NCBI GenBank assembly: GCA_964036295.1
Contig: OZ038466.1
Coordinates: forward strand, 5,124,001 to 5,188,000
DNA from: Plumapathes pennacea
Lineage: Eukaryota > Cnidaria > Anthozoa > Antipatharia > Myriopathidae
Length of the DNA: 64,000 nucleotides
Direction of reading: 5' to 3'
A model generated the notes under the pieces. The model did not search any database. It worked only from the letters and a program-made list of their open reading frames with translations, and was not told the DNA's origin. Both the position numbers and the translations under genes were made by a program. Position 1 is the first letter of the stretch. Every line of letters starts with the position of its first letter. Positions 60,421 to 64,000 of the stretch are shown one piece after another.

Positions 60421-63400
60421 GTTTGTTTGTTTGTTTTTTGTTTTTTTGTTTTTTTGTTTTTTTTTTTTTGCTTTGCTTTTTTCTTTTGACTGCTAGGCTT
60501 GCAATATTGCATAATTACATGCATTGATGTTTCTCTTATTGGGCTTTTAAACTTACAGTTCACTTTTACGATATACCGTTACCATAGCTGCAGTTCATAG
60601 GCAAACTATCTTCTCAATATCTATTCCTTTCTTCAGATGTTAATCAACCTTTATAGTGACACCAATTATGTCAGAGATGGATTCAAGGCCAATTACAGAA
60701 TTGAACATTGTGTGCACAATTGCTCAGGACATGGGACTTGTGTGAATGGGCACTGTCAGTGTGATTTGAATTGGAGAGGAATGGCGTGTGACCTGAAGTG
60801 GTGTCCAAATCTCTGTCACCAAGCAGAAGAGCAAGGAATGTGTGACTTTGTAAGTCTTTACAAATGTTTGGCATAGGAAGGAATTTTGTGTGTTGGGTCA
60901 TATGACCTATAGCTGCAAAAGGCTTATTGTGGTAGAGAAAGCTATGCCAATAAGCTCAAGTTTCTTCATTCTCAACAAACCAGTTAACCAAGTTTGTTCT
61001 CCCACACTTGTATGTGCAGTCCAGTGAACTGCTGACTGCTTTTATGCACACTTGCACGTGCTCAAAGAAAGTTGAGGTTATTGGCTGAGCTATAATCTTC
61101 TCCCTATGTTTTTAGTCTGGGAGATTGGAGGAGGTTCTACTTGCAGGGCATCTTAATATTGCAGTGTGAACAAATAGCCTCTTGCTACCTGACAAAATTT
61201 GTCTCACCTGGTCCAAATTTGAGCCGATATTTTGCCTAATAAGTATTGAAGATACCAAGAGTGGTTTTCATGCTAGTACAATACAGTGTAACACTGCAAA
61301 GCAACAAACATTATTTTACAAAGCACCTCTTGCCACTGTACTTAGCATGTGTTCTCTTCCCAATTGACAGAATCTTGGTCACTGCATCTGTAAAGATGGC
61401 TTCACTGGAGAGTCATGCTCCTATTCAAGTCTTAGTGACAGTCAAGCCAATTCCTGGTTCAACCTTGTCCAGTATTCAACAGTCTTCACTCCACGGACAG
61501 GTCATGCCGGAGTATATGTTAAAGAAACAGACACTTTATGGGTGTTTGGAGGTACTGTAAGAGCTACAGTAGAGTACATTATATATTATAAGGTGAGGTG
61601 GATAGTACGCACGATCTGATTGGTTAATGCGCGTTCATTATAACTCCACAGACGCGACGCGCGCGTCAATTTGACGTCAGCTTGCGTCAAATTCGTTCTT
61701 TTCTTTGTTGTTTCTTTGTTTTCTTTGTTGTTCTTTTGTTTGTTCTTTTCTTTGTTGTTGTTGTTGTTGTTGTTTTTGTTTTTATTGCAAAGTTTCGTTT
61801 GCCATGTCTGATAAAGAAAACAAAGCACTTGTCAGCGAACGTATATTGAGTTATGCACGCGGAAATTTAAACGAACACGAGCGAAGTTTGGAGAAGCACT
61901 CTTTGCGCCGCCGTGTAATATCCTCTATACACGCACGCTCGCGCGTGCATTATTTCTTTAATAACATGAGCCAACTTGGGATGATATTTTACATGGTAGG
62001 ATTCTTTGGTTTGGATCTGATCAAGGTCGGGATGTATCGGGAGCTGTTCAAAGTGCAAGCATGGAGGTTTCAAAACAATTTCGAACAAAATCCCCCCAGA
62101 ACAAGCAAAACTTGAGAAGAGACAGAAGAGACTTAATTGAACGCAGCCTTAGTCTGTGGTCACGCTTGCGCTAAAAGTGTGCTTACCTTTGCTTGACCTT
62201 ACCACATTTGATTGTCTAGAATATGCTTTCTTGCACGCGAGACGAAACTTTAAAAGAACCAATGTGCATTTCCACGTGCTATTGAGAGCTTGGTTCTACT
62301 GTGACCACGGTCTTAGTATGGCATGGCAGTGTTGTACCAATACGTGCAAGCGATGACAAAATAACATTTTGAAATATTTGTTTGCTTCAGGGCTTTCCTT
62401 AAATGCAGTGTACCAGGACTTGCTAAAATTCAATTTTACAACTACCCAGTGGACGAAAGTAGACACAGTTGGTGACAGTCCGGTAAGTACGGGCCTGCCA
62501 GTCTCATCTCTCACGAAGTCACGCCAATCTCCTGCAAATGGGCATCCTCTCCCCGTTTCCCGCTCAATCACGCCAGTCTCCTGCAAATGGGCATCGTCTC
62601 CCCGTTTCCCGCTCAATCACGCCAATCTCCTGCAAATGGGCATCGTCTCCCCGTTTCCCGCTCAATCACGCCAATCTCCTGCAAATGGGCATCGTCTCCC
62701 CGTTTCCCACTCAATCACGCCAATCTCCTGCAAATGGGCATCGCCTCCCCGTTTTCCACTAAGTCACGCCAATCTTCTGCATATGCACATTGTCTCCCCG
62801 TTTTCAACTAAGTCACGCCAATCTTCTGCATATGCGCATTGTCTCCCCGTTTTCAACTAAGTCACGCCAATCTTCTGCATATGCGCATTGTCTTCCCGTT
62901 CTCCACTAAGTCATGCCAATCTTCTGCATATGCGCATTGTCTCCCCGTTTTCCACTAAGTCATGCCAATCTTCTGCATATGCGCATTGTCTCCCCGTTTT
63001 CCACTAAGTCATGCCAATCTTCTGCATATGCGCATTGTCTTCCCGTTTTCCACTAAGTCATGCCAATCTTCTGCATATGCGCATTGTCTCCCCGTTTTCC
63101 ACTAAGTCATGCCAATCTCCTGCATATGCGCATTGTCTCCCCGTTTCCCGCTAAATCACGCCATTCTTCCGCCAATTTTTCGTGCATGCGCGCTTCGAAA
63201 TGGTATAGCCCAGTGTTATAAATGCATTTGGGTCAATCCTATTACTTACCTTGAGTTATCTTTTACAGCTGGGACGTCACTCGCACACTCTTTGTCAGTA
63301 TCATGATGCCCTGCTGCTATTTGGTGGTGAATTGAGCGACGAAGTTCTCAGTAATGATTTGTGGCTATTCAACATGACCTCTGGCAATTGGTCGTTGCTA

Positions 63401-63825
63401 GCTGTGAATGATAGCAGTGCCCCTCCCCCTACAGCTGACCACACAGCAACAGTTGTTGATGATAAAATGATTGTTTATGGAGGTAAGCAAGGACACCGTT
63501 TGTTTCACAATCTCGGCGGCCTCCTGGTTTCCTTACGCTACTCTCGTGTTCTCCCAACTATCTGCGTGTTTAGATGAGGCTATATTACACGGTGACACGT
63601 TACATATTTCTTAACTATTTGTGTTTTCATTGCAGGGAGAACAAATATGGAGCCGTTTTCCTCGTCAATGTACACGTACTCACTCACAGGCAATACTAGT
63701 TGGCAGGAGCTGAGGTTCAAAGGCGGCAAAGAGCTGCAACATCGAGTGCTGGGGCACACGACTGTCTTCCACCCTGACACACGTTCCTTGATTGTGTTTG
63801 GTGGATTTTATCCAAACACTGCCAG
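58584..63825 (+). CDS. MEGF8: Multiple EGF-like domains protein 8, N-terminal part
   Basis: Exons: 58584-58755, 59872-60035, 60637-60849, 61371-61551, 62391-62482, 63269-63482, 63636-63825, ending in phase 2; the gene continues past the window. About 408 residues are visible. A signal peptide (KNLFLCICFFGNILA) leads into a CUB domain (CGGRTIF, CEWLIQGPAPN, YDTECSYDFLFIHDG), two EGF-like units (CVHNCSGHGTCVNGHCQC and CHQAEEQGMC to CICKDGFTGESC), then kelch repeats (LWVFGG, ALLLFGGELS, IVYGGRTN, LIVFGGF). This order and the CUB wording match MEGF8, with attractin a more distant option. MEGF8 is a single-pass membrane protein that tunes BMP and Hedgehog signalling in vertebrates. Exon junctions keep phase throughout. 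Confidence 0.93.
60117..60236. mobile_element. Short palindromic element in MEGF8 intron 2
   Basis: GAGGCTTTGCACGGTGGCCATG and TTGGATGATAGGAAAA on the left pair with CCTGCCATCCAACATGGCC and ATGCAAACCCTCTATTGG on the right. The stem is nearly complete over 120 bp. Confidence 0.85.
60320..60475. repeat. (GTTTTT)n low-complexity tract
   Basis: About 155 bases made only of G and T in GTTTT, GTTTTT and GTTTTTT units, in MEGF8 intron 2. The antisense Lys/Gln/Asn-rich open frame it creates is an artefact. Confidence 0.95.
61582..62150 (+). other. Intronic insertion with a 104-codon open frame
   Basis: This stretch of MEGF8 intron 4 is GC-richer in part and has GACGCGACGCGCGCGTC and (TTG)n runs. 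From ATG 61804 it is open to 62115 (MSDKENKALVSERILSYAR, ending QNNFEQNPPRTSKT). The predicted protein has a hydrophobic middle (LGMIFYMVGFFGLDLI). I do not recognise it. It may be a fragment of a mobile element, or a chance frame. Confidence 0.3.
62505..63165. repeat. 49-bp minisatellite in MEGF8 intron 5
   Basis: About thirteen units of 49 bp: TCACGCCAATCTCCTGCAAA, TGGGCATCGTCTCCCCGTTT, then CCCGCTCAA. Two subtypes occur in blocks: CTGCAAATGGGC on the left and CTGCATATGCGC on the right. It starts 22 bases after the donor at 62482. Several long open frames come from its period not being disrupted by stops. Confidence 0.95.
63508..63602. mobile_element. Half copy of the palindromic element at 25066-25345
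   Basis: CTCGGCGGCCTCCTGGTTTCC, GCTACTCTCGTGTTCTCCCAA and TAGATGAGGCTATATTACACG match the right arm of the INTS10 intron element. The left arm is missing. MEGF8 intron 6 holds it. Confidence 0.8.
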
Positions 63826-63828
63826 GTG

Positions 63829-63871
63829 TTTATTTATTTATTTATTTATTTATCTATTTATTTATTTATCG
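63829..63871. repeat. (TTTA)n microsatellite after MEGF8 exon 7
   Basis: About ten TTTA units begin three bases after the donor at 63826. After them, CCTCGAGCTTCGCTCTCGGG is a short inverted repeat. The last 20 bases of the window are an AT run. Confidence 0.9.
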
Positions 63872-64000
63872 AAGCTCACAGTTGCCCTCGAGCTTCGCTC
63901 TCGGGCAACTGTTCGCTTCTCGGAACAGATAATATCCTCGGACAATTATCCGTGCATATTTCCTCGCCAAAAGTAGTTTATTTTATATATATATATATAT

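Noticed and set aside
60309..60563. Lys/Gln-rich minus-strand protein
   Set aside because: Translation of a (GTTTTT)n low-complexity tract.
62369..63160. CRISPR-like array
   Set aside because: Units abut with no unique spacers and the genome is animal. It is a 49-bp minisatellite.

Overview
The window is eukaryotic nuclear DNA. Five intron-rich genes encode animal-specific proteins: CBL, Integrator subunit 10, a trithorax/MLL-type KMT2, MEGF8, and a large NDPK-repeat protein. Many introns appear to fall at the same places as in vertebrate orthologues. The introns are short (0.2-1.5 kb), AT-rich and full of small palindromic DNA elements and (TTTA)n tracts. I read this as a cnidarian, probably an anthozoan such as a stony coral or sea anemone. 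The species call is inference and cannot be settled from the sequence alone.

Layout: 1-1949 is a 22-copy minisatellite with poly-G tracts. 2192-10948 (+) is a gene whose 5' end I could not find; it encodes about 1,440 aa with five degenerate nucleoside-diphosphate-kinase modules, resembling the axonemal dynein assembly factor DNAAF8/DAAP1 group. 12825-18699 (+) is a complete CBL E3 ubiquitin ligase (5 coding exons, 906 aa). 21331-23414 (-) is the ubiquitin-RPL40 fusion UBA52 (128 aa), head-to-head with INTS10 at 23969-33929 (+, 21 coding exons, 742 aa). 33930-37632 is mostly repeats, with weak coding candidates on + at 35979-37210. 37633-57558 (+) is a KMT2A/B-type histone H3K4 methyltransferase (34 coding exons, 2,023 aa). 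58584 to the window end (+) is the N-terminal part of MEGF8.

Exons were joined by hand from splice signals, phase and protein family. The CBL, UBA52, INTS10 and KMT2 joins all sum to whole codons. The NDPK gene is one base short, and a likely indel site can be named. The genes are not an operon. They are mostly housekeeping or developmental regulators: chromatin (KMT2), snRNA processing (INTS10), translation and ubiquitin supply (UBA52), receptor ubiquitylation (CBL), a cell-surface signalling protein (MEGF8) and a possible ciliary factor.

The most unusual signals are structural. At three separate exons the 3' splice site plus the first part of the exon is tandemly duplicated upstream (9290-9535, 48085-48260, 53230-53485), giving arrays of decoy acceptors. 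INTS10 has an apparent U12-type AT-AG intron and a GC-AG intron. An intronic array repeats a donor-like GGTATGT. The window also holds about ten families of palindromic MITE-like elements, several with multiple copies.
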